Notes: a model not told the origin generated them from the sequence alone. Shown: positions 1 through 9,129, counted from the first letter of the stretch. The stretch is DNA of 64,000 nucleotides from Aurantiochytrium sp. KH105 (GCA_003116975.1 BGKB01000077.1:445687-509686), one strand, 5' to 3'. Made by a program: numbers and translations.

Positions 1-713
1 GGAGCTGGGTTAGAAACAGATGACGAGTCCAAGTCGCCAGCAGCTTTCGAAGGTCCAAAGACTGGGCGCGGCCACGCCACCCAAGGGCCATTCAGGCTCG
101 GACCGTACAATACCCCGATTTTCCTGGACCCGAGAGGGTCATGTCGTGCCATTCCAGTATAAGAGATGAGCCAGGTGTCTTCCCCCGAGGGATATGGCTT
201 GGGGTTTCGAGTCACGTAAACGCCATGCAATGAACCAGCATCCCATGCTGACGATGGTTGTTCGTCGCCGCGTCTAATAAAGATTTCTAACTCAAGCGGG
301 CTGGGAGCAAGAGCTGATGAGTAAGATGTTTGCACAAGTTTTGTGGCGGCAATCGCGCTTTGGGAGGCCCATGCATCAAGAGACTTGCCGTTAAGAATAG
401 CAGAACCAAACCATCTTGAGCGGCCGAACTCATCAAATGCGAGGTGACCACCCCAAACAGTCTTTACCAAGGTTCCATTTACGATTACTCCCCCTGCACC
501 TGGCCCCAGCCCAGCAATGACAACAGAGGACTTGTCAGCAAGATCCAAAGCCTCACAATGCGGCCCAATGAAGCCAGTATCGCACCTGCACGTGCTGTTC
601 AAGTTGGCGCCGCATGTACCTGCTAGAGAACAGCAGCGTCCGGCGCCGGAACATACTATAAGATTGGCGGCACCCGCAAGCCCCACCGCTGCGAGAATGA
701 AGAGAATGCGCAT
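1..713 (-). CDS. Secreted EGF-like / beta-propeller glycosidase-like protein, 3' part cut by window edge
   Basis: This reading frame runs open from ATG (711-713) to the left edge, so 237 codons are visible and the C-terminus is missing. Residues 1-16 form a hydrophobic signal peptide (MRILFILAAVGLAGAA). They are followed by a six-cysteine EGF-like module ending CDTGFIGPHCE, at about residues 21-53. The rest resembles bladed GH32/GH43-type propeller proteins, with phrases such as WLISYTGMAR, GVLYGPSLNGPW and DSSSVSNP. Inference: an extracellular or wall-directed carbohydrate-active or carbohydrate-binding protein. The fold is recognised by pattern only; catalytic acids cannot be assigned in the visible part. 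It lies downstream of and in tandem with the enoyl-CoA isomerase gene. Confidence 0.6.
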   Translation of the reverse strand, partial: MRILFILAAVGLAGAANLIVCSGAGRCCSLAGTCGANLNSTCRCDTGFIGPHCEALDLADKSSVVIAGLGPGAGGVIVNGTLVKTVWGGHLAFDEFGRSRWFGSAILNGKSLDAWASQSAIAATKLVQTSYSSALAPSPLELEIFIRRGDEQPSSAWDAGSLHGVYVTRNPKPYPSGEDTWLISYTGMARHDPLGSRKIGVLYGPSLNGPWVAWPRPVFGPSKAAGDLDSSSVSNPA

Positions 714-1259
714 TGCAGTGCTTGCTTTCCCTGCCGATCGCTGCCGAAGCTGAAAAGGCGAGCTTGCTCGTTATCTTGCAGCGGCCGCCCGGCCACGGGC
801 CAGCCGGCAAGCAGCGAGCGGCAAAGCAGAGCCGGCTACGCTGCCTCAAAACAAGGCTGCCGCTTTGGCCGTCGCTGTGGCCGCCCTGGCGGTACAGGAA
901 AGAGGGAAGCGGAAGCTTGGGTCTCGACTGGTGGCGGCGTCAAGATCGGGTTCTAACTGCGAACTGCGAACCCCTCATCAAAGGTAGTAAGCCTCTTGGT
1001 GGCAGGTGACTACCCTCGCCTAGCCTCTACGTCAACACGCCCGCGCCTACGACTCGTATAGTAAGACCTGAGGTGGTGGCGCAGACCCGTCTATCAAGTC
1101 TCTGGTATCGGGATGCGTCGCGGCAAGAATGCACGATTTTTCGATCGAATTTTTATGACTTTATTTTGATGCAGAATCGAGATAGATAGGGAAGCGGCCA
1201 GGGGCTGAACAAACTGGGTGCCAGAGTCGCTTGTTCGCTTTGGATCTTTTTTTCTTTCT
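714..1259. other. Intergenic: upstream of the EGF gene, 3' region of the isomerase gene
   Basis: About 545 bases lie between two tandem minus-strand genes. The part near 714-1000 is GC-rich and is the presumed promoter of the EGF gene. The part near 1141-1259 is T/A-rich, as expected of a 3' untranslated region. No RNA gene or convincing open frame was seen. Confidence 0.5.
1160..1165 (-). promoter_or_regulatory. Putative polyadenylation signal AATAAA
   Basis: TTTATT on the plus strand reads AATAAA on the minus strand. It lies about 95 bases beyond the stop codon of the enoyl-CoA isomerase gene. Confidence 0.45.
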
Positions 1260-2000
1260 TCAAAGCTTTGAGAAGGTCGCCGGGCCTCGCAAGGCTGCCA
1301 CCGCGTCCAGGTAAAGGTCTTGCTTTAGTTCGCCGAGCGTCATAGAATTGCCCTTTGGCGCCTTCTTCTCGGCGAAGGCCAAGGCAACCTTCATCAGGTC
1401 CGCCCCGCTCGCGGCTTCGTCGATGAGTCCGTCTTCAAGCAATGCGGGGACGTCAAAGCGGAAGCCCTCAAGGATGATTTTGGCAACGAGCTTGCGCGAT
1501 ACCTTTTCCTTGATGAGAGCGTTAAATCCAGGTGTAAGGCGGGCCTTCATTGGCATGTCAACTTCAGGCATGCAGAAAAAGCCGCGATCAGAATTCATGA
1601 TGCGGTAATCGTGCGCCATGGCCAAGAGCATGCCGCCACCAAATGCGTGACCATTGACCGCTGCAATAGTCGGCAGGGGAAAGGTGAGGAACCTGCAGAG
1701 GACCAGCTGGACCTGCTCCAGGTAGTCGAGACGATCTTTGGGCGTAGCTGCGTTCTTATTGAGCCAATCCAGATCGAGTCCATTGGAGAAAAGCTTGCCC
1801 TTGGAGGTCGTCACAAGAGCTCCAGGAGTCGATCGATCGTACTGTGCTTCGATTTGGTCCAGCGCCGCGTTCAGATCTTTCATGAATGTTGGGTTGAACC
1901 GGTTCTCAAAAAACTGCTTGTCGCCCTCGCCCGACGGGGCTGACCGCATTTCAAGCACGAAGACATTCCCTTCGCGCCTTAGATTTACCGTGTCGCCCAT
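1260..2000 (-). CDS. Peroxisomal enoyl-CoA delta-isomerase/hydratase family protein (ECI-like)
   Basis: The protein has 246 residues from the ATG at 1998-2000. An open frame extends further upstream, but its sequence (Arg/Ala-rich) looks non-coding. The crotonase fold is clear: the oxyanion-hole segment near GKLFSNGLDL, then AAVNGHAFGGGMLLAMAHDY and a MPEVDM segment whose Glu matches the acid used by plant-type ECI isomerases. The last three residues are SKL, the canonical PTS1 signal, so the protein should be imported into peroxisomes. Known role of the family: shifting cis/trans-3 double bonds to trans-2 so that unsaturated acyl-CoAs enter beta-oxidation. This suits a PUFA-rich organism. 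Whether the substrate is enoyl-CoA or another acyl-CoA cannot be decided from sequence. Confidence 0.85.
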   Translation of the reverse strand: MGDTVNLRREGNVFVLEMRSAPSGEGDKQFFENRFNPTFMKDLNAALDQIEAQYDRSTPGALVTTSKGKLFSNGLDLDWLNKNAATPKDRLDYLEQVQLVLCRFLTFPLPTIAAVNGHAFGGGMLLAMAHDYRIMNSDRGFFCMPEVDMPMKARLTPGFNALIKEKVSRKLVAKIILEGFRFDVPALLEDGLIDEAASGADLMKVALAFAEKKAPKGNSMTLGELKQDLYLDAVAALRGPATFSKL

Positions 2001-2665
2001 TTTCGCAGAATGCTTTCTCAGACCGCTCCGGAGCCGCGCTTGCGCTGCTGTCCAAGGAGGAACTCCGCGGCCGACGCGGCACGAGCCCTGCAGCGCGCGT
2101 GTAGTAGTACTATACCTTGCCTCTCTGATGCGGTTTTGCGGCGCATGGGCCGATACTTCGAGTCCGTCCGACACGAAGAGTTACGACAACCAAGCTGCAC
2201 GACTCGTTGGCGAACTTCTCGTGTGGCCGGCCACCATCGCCAGCGCCAGCGGCGTCCGTCCACAAGGATGCTGCAACCGCGTCCACGACCACGTCCACAT
2301 CATGATCGCCGTCAATAGACGTGCGCTTTCACAAATGCGAACTCGGTCGCGCGAACTTGGTTGAAGAAGACTCTCACTCTGAGACGTGCCGGACGTGGCA
2401 CTCTGCAGTAGCCAGGAATAGGTATAGTATCGCACTTTTGTTGCATTTTCGACATCGACTTTTGACTTGCCATGTTGGATTTCTCCAAGATTTCCTCTTG
2501 AGGTTTGTTTGTTTCTGTTTCTCCGCTTGAAGCTTAGTTCCGCAAACGGTCTGTATCCGGTCCTTGTTAGTTCCGTACTAGTTCTGAATCTGTGCCGCGT
2601 CAGTCGTGTGCCTGCGGCTCAGGCTGGTGCAGTGCGAGCTCGTCGAGCCGAGGATCTCGGGCACG
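2001..2665. promoter_or_regulatory. Divergent intergenic region (isomerase / Mpv17)
   Basis: This is the shared upstream region of two head-to-head genes. It has no microsatellite and no recognisable TATA box at a sensible distance. Several short frames cross it but none looks protein-coding. Confidence 0.45.
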
Positions 2666-3358
2666 ATGCGCGCGGCGCTGCGCGGCGTGGGCGCCGCGTA
2701 CGATGGCGCGCTGCGGCGCAGACCGGTGCTCGTCAAGTGTCTAACTTCGGGGGCTATTGCTGGTGCTGGAGATCTCGTGGCGCAGCTCGTCTTGGACCCT
2801 GCGCCGGTGCTAGAAGAGGGCAACTCCACTGCGTCGGCGACAACGTCCGAGACGGGCCGAGACGAACCTGCGACGCTGGACGGGAAGGCGAATCTCGCCA
2901 GTAAAGAGGCGCACACGTCGCTCGACCTGCCAAGACTTGCACGATTCTCATTGTTGGGAGGTGTTTTGGTCGGCCCTACGCTCCACGTCTGGTATGGCTA
3001 TCTTGGCACTCGAATCGCCGGCAGGTCGCTCGCAGCGACGATAAAGCGCGTGGTGCTAGATCAAGCCGTTTTCACACCCTTGTTCTTGCCTGTCTTTCTG
3101 ACTTGCCTTGGCGCGCTCGAAGGTAAAAGCATTCGCCACACACTTGAAGGCGTGCGCAGTATCTGGGCACCTACAGTAGTGTACAACTGGGCGTGGTGGA
3201 CGCCTGTGCAGCTTGCCAACTTTGGCGTTGTTCCAGCTCAATACCAGGTGCTCGTTTCAAACGCTGCTGGCGTCGTTTGGAATTCTTACTTATCCTTTAC
3301 AAATCAGCGCGCACGACGACGCGCCGCTGCTATCCAAGACAATGAAACGCAGTCCTAA
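2666..3358 (+). CDS. Mpv17/PMP22 family membrane protein
   Basis: The protein has 230 residues from the ATG at 2666; an in-frame GTG at 2606 is less likely. It shows the Mpv17/PMP22 pattern: an N-terminal helix with a GAIAGAGDLVAQL segment, then LGGVLVGPTLHVWYGYL, LDQAVFTPLFLP, and the family signature around YNWAWWTPVQLANF and VVWNSYLSFT near the C-terminus. Family members are four-helix proteins of the inner mitochondrial or peroxisomal membrane, thought to form channels or to affect metabolite and ROS balance. A polar Ser/Thr/Glu-rich insert of roughly 40 residues follows the first helix; such an insert is not typical. The organelle cannot be decided from sequence, although the neighbouring gene product is peroxisomal. 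Confidence 0.88.
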   Translation: MRAALRGVGAAYDGALRRRPVLVKCLTSGAIAGAGDLVAQLVLDPAPVLEEGNSTASATTSETGRDEPATLDGKANLASKEAHTSLDLPRLARFSLLGGVLVGPTLHVWYGYLGTRIAGRSLAATIKRVVLDQAVFTPLFLPVFLTCLGALEGKSIRHTLEGVRSIWAPTVVYNWAWWTPVQLANFGVVPAQYQVLVSNAAGVVWNSYLSFTNQRARRRAAAIQDNETQS

Positions 3359-3797
3359 ATCCACAATAGCCTAGGGCCTAGGTATAGGGACCTATTTCTA
3401 CGATCTGGCCCGGTATTAGCAACTAATCTTGTGTGGCCCTGAGCTCGCCCGGGGACATCTATACAACGTAGGAAAAGGGCAAGGCCTGCTCTTTTCCCCG
3501 TCTTGTGTGTTATTGATCTTTCACCCTTTTTCTTCGAAAATGTTCGAATGCACCGTACCTTGGGACGTCCATTCCATTCCACCTGCCCTTTGAAGTCCTG
3601 TATGACATACATTTGGAAAATTTAATTTCTTCAGTGACTTTGCTTTCTTTGCACAAAGAAGTAGAGTATTGAATTTCTTGACACTCAGCCAGTCAGGCAA
3701 ATGAGAGCGAAAGGATGAAAGAGAAGAAGTAATGTTGTTAGTACCGTTGTGGGTCTCTGGATAAGAAAGAATCTTGCCACCCCTGGCTGTAGACTTA
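3359..3797. other. Convergent 3' intergenic region
   Basis: AT-richer sequence between two convergent stop codons. It begins with a short run of CCTAG/GGCCTAGG palindromic sequence near 3368-3382. No gene was seen. Confidence 0.4.
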
Positions 3798-5309
3798 TCA
3801 CATGTAATTATTATAACCATTGTAACCACCCGACGCCCCAGACGTAATTTGAGCACACGTTGTCTGGAAAATGTCGTCGCGCTCGGCGGCTCGCTGCGAA
3901 GAGAGCGTGTTCATGTTGCTCGTCATTTTGTCAACATCAATCTGAATGGTGTTCCGCAGAGCCACAACAAGCGCGAGCTGCTGATCGACAATTTGAACGC
4001 AACGCTGCACAGTACCCAGGTTTTCCCGGATTTTGCCCGTCGCCATACCGTTGTTAATGGCATCACCAATATCGCCAAAAACCATGCCGGCCGCAAGGGT
4101 GTTGCCAAAATGCGCGGAACGAAGCCGGGGGAGCGGAACCTGACCAATCTGAGCTGACATGGCAGGGTAGCGACGTCGTACCTCTTGAGGGAACATTTGC
4201 CAAGCTCTGGAAATGAGCTGATAGGCTTGCTCGGCGGGCCGCTGGCTGTCATTGATGAGCCTGTCGCGCTGGAACTGATTTGCCGTCTCATAAAATTCGA
4301 GACCGCCGCCACCACGGCCCGCGCCGATCAAGTTGGAAAACTGGGCAGTGTTGTTCATACGCTGCGCCTGGTCGAGCATTTCCATGGACTGGCCGTAGAG
4401 ACGTTGCGCCTGCTGCACAATAGCCAAGACTTCGTTGACCTGCGAAAGTAAAGACTGCTCTTCTGCTAGGTTGGATTTCTGCGCAGTGATGTTGGTCTCG
4501 ATCTGACGCAGTCTGGGCGTGGGCGGCACGCTCGCCACGACTTGATCATAAATTTGGGTTCTTTCTGCGAGAAGTTGCGTGCGCTGACCCTCGAGCTGGC
4601 GCAGACGTTTGAGCTCCTTCTGCGCTGCCGCCAGGCTCTGTTCTGTCGAGTGCTTCTCTCCAACCCACTGTTCCTCCGAGCTCTTGATGTCGTTGACAAG
4701 TTTTTCGAGGCGCTGCACCTTATCTGAGCGATTGATCTGCATGTAATGGAAAAAGTGTGGGTTTGCGTTGCGGTTAAGACGCGCTTCTGCTTTCGGCAGG
4801 TCCTTTCGTGCCTTGTGCAGCTTGCGATTGAGCTTATCAAGACTCTCCGTGTTCTTGCTGATCGCCGCTGAAGTGGCCCGAATTTCCCCTTCGACAAAGC
4901 TCAGCGCCTGAGCCTGGTCGGTCACTTCGTTGTATCGCGCGATGGTCTGCGGCCCGACGGACCCGGACCCGTTTGCATTGTACCCATACGTTTCCGCCGA
5001 GCTCGAGGCGTATCCTTGTGATACAGGTGCTCCGTACGCGGGAGGCGGCGCCTCGTATGCGGGAGGAGGCGCCTCGTATGCGGGAGGAGGCGCGCTGTAT
5101 CCGGACGAGGGCGCGTCCGGCGACACCTCTGCGACGACGACATCACCCCACGGGTTTGCCGCTGTAGCGACAGGCGCGCTAGCGTCGTACGCCGTGGCCG
5201 TCGCGATAACCTCCGCGCTACGGTTGGCCCCGCCCCAGCCGGGCGCGTAGCCCTGGTCATCGTACGCTTTGCGCAGCAGCGCTTTGCCGGAGTCCGACGT
5301 CGCCGCCAT
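3798..5309 (-). CDS. PPxY-repeat coiled-coil protein of unknown function
   Basis: The protein has 503 residues from the ATG at 5307-5309. I do not recognise a family. Residues 1-125 are disordered and rich in Ala, Pro, Tyr and Ser. At about 74-93 they carry three consecutive PPPAYEA-type repeats, each containing a PPAY (PPxY) motif, the classic ligand of WW domains such as those of NEDD4-type E3 ligases. Residues about 130-320 are Glu/Lys/Gln-rich and heptad-like, so coiled coil is likely. The C-terminal third is mixed, with a Gly-rich spot (GAGRGGGG) and a Gly/Asn/Tyr tail (GYNGYNNYM). Inference: a cytosolic scaffold or trafficking adaptor regulated by a WW-domain protein. No catalytic motif was seen. 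Confidence 0.7.
   Translation of the reverse strand: MAATSDSGKALLRKAYDDQGYAPGWGGANRSAEVIATATAYDASAPVATAANPWGDVVVAEVSPDAPSSGYSAPPPAYEAPPPAYEAPPPAYGAPVSQGYASSSAETYGYNANGSGSVGPQTIARYNEVTDQAQALSFVEGEIRATSAAISKNTESLDKLNRKLHKARKDLPKAEARLNRNANPHFFHYMQINRSDKVQRLEKLVNDIKSSEEQWVGEKHSTEQSLAAAQKELKRLRQLEGQRTQLLAERTQIYDQVVASVPPTPRLRQIETNITAQKSNLAEEQSLLSQVNEVLAIVQQAQRLYGQSMEMLDQAQRMNNTAQFSNLIGAGRGGGGLEFYETANQFQRDRLINDSQRPAEQAYQLISRAWQMFPQEVRRRYPAMSAQIGQVPLPRLRSAHFGNTLAAGMVFGDIGDAINNGMATGKIRENLGTVQRCVQIVDQQLALVVALRNTIQIDVDKMTSNMNTLSSQRAAERDDIFQTTCAQITSGASGGYNGYNNYM
5035..5097 (-). repeat. Three tandem 21-bp units encoding PPPAYEA
   Basis: Units start at 5035, 5056 and 5077. The second and third copies are nearly identical at DNA level, so the PPxY repeats probably arose by recent tandem duplication inside the coiled-coil protein gene. 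Confidence 0.8.
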
Positions 5310-6064
5310 GGCTCGCTTGTTCGCTCGCTCGCTCGCTCAGTTCTCTCCCGAGCACCTTCGTTCGTTCGTTCGTTCGAGCACGCCAACCGCCCAGCAAGCA
5401 AGCAATAAGCACGCACGCAAGCAAACTCCCCGCCCGCGACCTCGTCGGCGTCGTCGCGAATCCAGTCTGCTGCTGCTGCTGTGCTGCTGCCTCTGCTTGC
5501 ATTGATGCTGGACAGTCCAAGTATGCGTCGTATGAATGATCGTTTATTCCGGCTTCTCTCCCTCGCTCGCTGGCCCGCTCGCTGCTTTGGCGACCAGCAG
5601 GGTCTACGCTCTGGAGCGGAAATGCCACCTCGACCGCGAGCGCGCAGCTGCAGGGACGCGGGCTTGCGTGCGAACCTGGCCGTGGCCGCGCCGAACGAGG
5701 ATGCCTCGAGCGTCCTGGCGAGCTTTGTGAGTCGTGGACTCGATCAACGAATCAGGGACGTCTTGAGATGCATGACGGACCAATTCCACAGTGGGAAGGT
5801 GCGGGGGCAGCTGTGGAAATATTGGGGGGCACAATGTGTGCGGGCTGCGAGGTGGAGCAGAGCAGAGCAGAGCAAACTTGCAAGAGATCATGATAGAGAA
5901 ATCAAGACGGACGCCATCGCCGCCGCCGCTGCAATAGCAGCAACAAAGTAAGCAAGACAGCAGCAGGGGTAGCATTAGCAGGTGCGCATGCGTTGAGAGG
6001 CGTAGGAAGTCGCGTTTGGAAATCAAAAACAGCGCGCGAGCTTGTGTTTGTCCGCGTGACGGCC
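5310..6064. promoter_or_regulatory. Divergent intergenic region with CTCG and TTCG repeats
   Basis: Shared upstream region of the PPxY protein gene (-) and the PfkB kinase gene (+). Next to the minus start lie (CTCG)n at about 5321-5338 and (TTCG)n at about 5357-5376, then AAGC/ACGC runs to about 5425. Frames across the rest look like shadows. An in-frame TTG extension of the PfkB gene starts at 5993 but is unlikely to be used. Confidence 0.5.
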
Positions 6065-7261
6065 ATGGCAACGGCGCCGCCGCCGCCACCGCCGACGACG
6101 ACAACGCCGCCAGCTGGAACAGGCCTAGACGATTTGCAAGAGCAAGAGCAACAGCAAGAGCAGGAGGAGGAAGATAGTTCAGAATCCTCATCCATGCAGC
6201 GCACTTCAAGAGCGCTCGTTGCCGTGGGCAACGCGGTGATTGACCATACTGTAACAGCCTCAAAATGGCAAGGCTCACCTCTTCGCCCCGGGGAACACGT
6301 GAGTGGGTGGCCGCGCGAAAAGAAAATTGCAGCCATACGCTCCGTTCGCAATACAGTAGGGGTCTTTTCTAAGGTCGGGGGCTCAGCGCTCAATACAGCC
6401 CGCGTAGCGAAGAGAGCAGCTGGAGACGGAGATCTGCACGTCGCCTTTATCGGCGGTGTGGGCCAGGACGAAGCCGCAAAGCTCGTTCGTGATGCCTGTA
6501 CAAAGTCGAAGGTAAATCCCTTGCTCGTGGAAGATACAAGTGGTATCGAGGAAACTGGCCAATGTGCTGTTGTCGTTGATGATGTCTCTAGAGATCGTAG
6601 TATTGTGTGCGACCGAGGTGCGGCGGGTATTCTCGACGAGACCAAGATCGACTTGTTGGGCTCACGCCTTCCCTGGAAGCAAGGCATGGAGACACTTGTC
6701 TTTGCCACGGCGTTCAATTTTACAACACCCGGTCGACGTGCTGCAGTGACTGCACTCGCGCGAGGCCGCTCCCTTGCGCTCTCGCTTTCGAGCGCGAGCC
6801 TCTTACACCGATCACCCGAGGTCAAACTACAGATAGACAGCTTGTTACCTCGTACAAGCTGTATTTTCATGAACGGCGAAGAGCTGGCGGCATATGCGAA
6901 GCAGGCCAAATGGGATCAAGACGCTCCGCAAAGTTCACACGCGCGTTCCTTGGCCGGCCTTCTTTCGTCCTCGGGTTTGGTCTTTGTCACCAATGGTGCA
7001 CAGGCTACCGTGGTGGCCCAGCAAGATGTATCGATGGACTTTCCCGTTCCCAAGGTGTCTCATGTCGAGGGCGACACGACTGGTGCAGGCGACAGCTTTG
7101 CTGGTGGGGTCTTGGCCTGCATTTTGCTTGCGCGACAAAATACCACTTTGAAACAACATCTTGCAAGCATCGATCTACAAGGATCCCTCATTGCAGAAGC
7201 CGTGGCAAAAGGTACGGCTCTTGCGGGAGCGTCGCTTCAGCACCAAGGCATTGAGGAGTAG
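6065..7261 (+). CDS. PfkB-family carbohydrate/nucleoside kinase (adenosine kinase-like)
   Basis: The protein has 398 residues from the ATG at 6065, which sits in a good GCCATGG context. Residues 1-45 are low-complexity Pro/Thr and Glu/Gln, then the Rossmann-like ribokinase fold begins at VAVGNAVIDH. Visible motifs are GGSALNTARVAKRA with FIGGVGQDE (the first PfkB signature) and DTTGAGDSFAGG (the second), whose Asp is the catalytic base. Family members phosphorylate sugars or nucleosides with ATP in the cytosol; the overall order resembles adenosine kinase-like proteins, but the substrate is not decided by sequence. A poly(A) signal follows at 7337. Confidence 0.87.
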   Translation: MATAPPPPPPTTTTPPAGTGLDDLQEQEQQQEQEEEDSSESSSMQRTSRALVAVGNAVIDHTVTASKWQGSPLRPGEHVSGWPREKKIAAIRSVRNTVGVFSKVGGSALNTARVAKRAAGDGDLHVAFIGGVGQDEAAKLVRDACTKSKVNPLLVEDTSGIEETGQCAVVVDDVSRDRSIVCDRGAAGILDETKIDLLGSRLPWKQGMETLVFATAFNFTTPGRRAAVTALARGRSLALSLSSASLLHRSPEVKLQIDSLLPRTSCIFMNGEELAAYAKQAKWDQDAPQSSHARSLAGLLSSSGLVFVTNGAQATVVAQQDVSMDFPVPKVSHVEGDTTGAGDSFAGGVLACILLARQNTTLKQHLASIDLQGSLIAEAVAKGTALAGASLQHQGIEE

Positions 7262-7336
7262 CAAGGGACTTGATTTCTCTCTTGCATTTCTTTTCTCTTT
7301 TTGTAACTATACCTGATGCTGATGATTTGTTCACCC

Positions 7337-7342
7337 AATAAA
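7337..7342 (+). promoter_or_regulatory. Putative polyadenylation signal AATAAA
   Basis: It lies 76 bases after the stop codon of the PfkB kinase gene. Confidence 0.5.
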
Positions 7343-7490
7343 GCTAAAGTCTTGCGCATGAAGTAAGTGGCACAGGGGCTGAGGATCGCGAATCCCACTT
7401 AAAAAATAAAACCCGGTTGTGCTGCTCGAGCTGATTTCAAAACAAAAAAAAGACGAGAACAAATTATGGCTGCCATCGACCAGCTTCTAC

Positions 7491-7601
7491 CGAGCTTACG
7501 CCAAGAGGCTCTTGTCTTAGCTTCTATCGAGCTTACGCCAAGAGCCTCTTGCCTTAGCTACTCACTCCCGAGCTTACGCCAAGAGGCTCTTGTCTTAGCT
7601 A
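7491..7601. repeat. Three-copy tandem repeat with an internal palindrome
   Basis: Copies of about 33 bases begin at 7491, 7528 and 7569 with CGAGCTTACGCCAAGAG. Each contains CAAGAG-(G/C)-CTCTTG, a 6-bp inverted repeat around one base. Copy 2 differs at the central base and in one flanking T/C. The array ends four bases before the stop codon of the APH-like kinase gene, so it lies in that gene's 3' UTR. Confidence 0.85.
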
Positions 7602-7605
7602 CTCA

Positions 7606-9051
7606 CTACTTTTCTTGCTGCGTTTCCTGCTGCTGATGTTGGACCGCCCAGTCCTTACCAAGCTTCTTGATAGCTTCAATATCAGCGGTCCCAACGCCTA
7701 GGAGTCGACCGGCGCGCTCAGTGTCGACATCAAGTAGACTAGCAAGTACACGGGTACCCCAAGAGTTCAGATCTGATCTTGTGTTTCCTTGCTTCTGCCA
7801 AAATCCAGCTGTCGTCACAGTGAACGACACGTAAAAGAGAATCACTGTCAAGAGAAGCATCTGGTTTTGCAACTCTTGAAAAGTCGGAACTGAGATGGAC
7901 TCGCTCCGCTTTGCAATTTCGTCCGATAGCGCTTCCACATAATCGTGGAGCAAGCGGTCCTGATTTGCACGACGCATCTCCGGCGTCAAGCCAAGGATGA
8001 TTGCGTAAGTAACGTCCCATACAGCGGGTGCGATATTGACGGCTTCAAAGTCACTGAAAATTACGTCCCTTGCCACGGGCGAGCCCTCGAAAATCATATT
8101 CCCTGGACGACAGTCACCGTGCACGACGGTCAATGCATGCCCTGCAAAGTATACGTTGATGCCTTGGAAAACCCGTGTGAACTCCGCAGACTTGGCCTTT
8201 GGCGGAGCGAGTGAGAGTGCCCAACCAGCAAATTCGATGCCTTTGCGTCGCGGAAGCCATGATGAGGCAGGATGTTCGCCCGCGCGACCCCAAAACATTG
8301 CGTGCATCGCAGCGACCTTTCTCACCATAAGACGCATCTCATCGACACAACGGAAACTGGAATCCGGGATCACGCGTAATCTTGCACCGTCTTCTTGATC
8401 TGTTTCTCCATGTAAACCAGATGCATGAGGCATGGTATTGGAATGGTCGTCAACCTGCACCGAAAGGTATTCAAGAACGATGCAAACCCGGTTCACCCAG
8501 GTGTGCTTGTCTGCAAAGAGGACCCGAGCGGTGCGCAGCGCGCAGTCATTGCGCATCTTGCGATAAAAGTCGACCTCACGCGCTACGCCGGGTTCTACAG
8601 CAGCTCGAATGGCCTGCAGCCACACGGGCATGCCGCGACCTGACTGGAATTTGACAAAGATGTCAAGATGGTGGCGCGACCTTTGCTTTTCCTCACCATT
8701 TTTGTACACGAAACGAAGTGCCGCAGTCGTCGCGGCCTTGTCCGGCTCTGACTGGACGTCGCCGAGCTTTTCGACGGTCTCCAGAGTAGATCCACGGGGG
8801 ACGCCGCCTTCTCGCTCAATCAATACAAAGAGCCTCTCTGGGTCTTGCCAGAGGTCGTCAACGCCGCGCGGGAACGTCAGCTGCGGCGCCAAGCCATGCC
8901 TCTCGGCCATGAGCGTGACAAGTGACAACAGGAAGCGGCCCGCCGCGGACGCTACGCGACGCACACCTGGCGAGAGGAAAAGCGCGCCGGCGGCCGCCGC
9001 CACGAAGGCCACCGCGACCGTCGTCGTCGTTGTCATCGTCATTGCCATCAT
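7606..9051 (-). CDS. Membrane-anchored APH/CHK-type small-molecule kinase
   Basis: The protein has 481 residues from the ATG at 9049-9051. The N-terminus has a Met/Thr-rich start and one hydrophobic segment (about residues 10-40), so it is probably membrane-anchored or organelle-targeted. The rest shows the aminoglycoside/choline-kinase-like fold: the Brenner-type catalytic loop VHGDCRPGNM (His-x-Asp with the metal-binding Asn) and IFSDFEAV, whose Asp takes the DFG position. The order and size match the EcKinase/CHK or APH families, which phosphorylate hydroxyl groups of small molecules. The substrate is unknown. Its start lies only 78 bases after the stop of the large LRR/IQ gene, an unusually short promoter space. 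Confidence 0.78.
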   Translation of the reverse strand: MMAMTMTTTTTVAVAFVAAAAGALFLSPGVRRVASAAGRFLLSLVTLMAERHGLAPQLTFPRGVDDLWQDPERLFVLIEREGGVPRGSTLETVEKLGDVQSEPDKAATTAALRFVYKNGEEKQRSRHHLDIFVKFQSGRGMPVWLQAIRAAVEPGVAREVDFYRKMRNDCALRTARVLFADKHTWVNRVCIVLEYLSVQVDDHSNTMPHASGLHGETDQEDGARLRVIPDSSFRCVDEMRLMVRKVAAMHAMFWGRAGEHPASSWLPRRKGIEFAGWALSLAPPKAKSAEFTRVFQGINVYFAGHALTVVHGDCRPGNMIFEGSPVARDVIFSDFEAVNIAPAVWDVTYAIILGLTPEMRRANQDRLLHDYVEALSDEIAKRSESISVPTFQELQNQMLLLTVILFYVSFTVTTAGFWQKQGNTRSDLNSWGTRVLASLLDVDTERAGRLLGVGTADIEAIKKLGKDWAVQHQQQETQQEK

Positions 9052-9129
9052 CGTCAGATATGTTGTGAACAAATGAAGATTGTGGTTCTTCCAAGTCTAA
9101 ACAATTCAATTCATGCAGCTGCAGCCTGC

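Larger units (their letters stand above)
7262..7605. other. Convergent 3' intergenic region
   Basis: Holds the 3' regions of the PfkB kinase and the APH-like kinase genes. It contains a plus-strand AATAAA and, next to the APH-like stop codon, a triplicated repeat (7491-7601). Confidence 0.55.

Noticed and set aside
7491..7601. Possible CRISPR-like array
   Set aside because: Only three units, spacers of 4-8 bases, and the setting is a eukaryotic 3' UTR.
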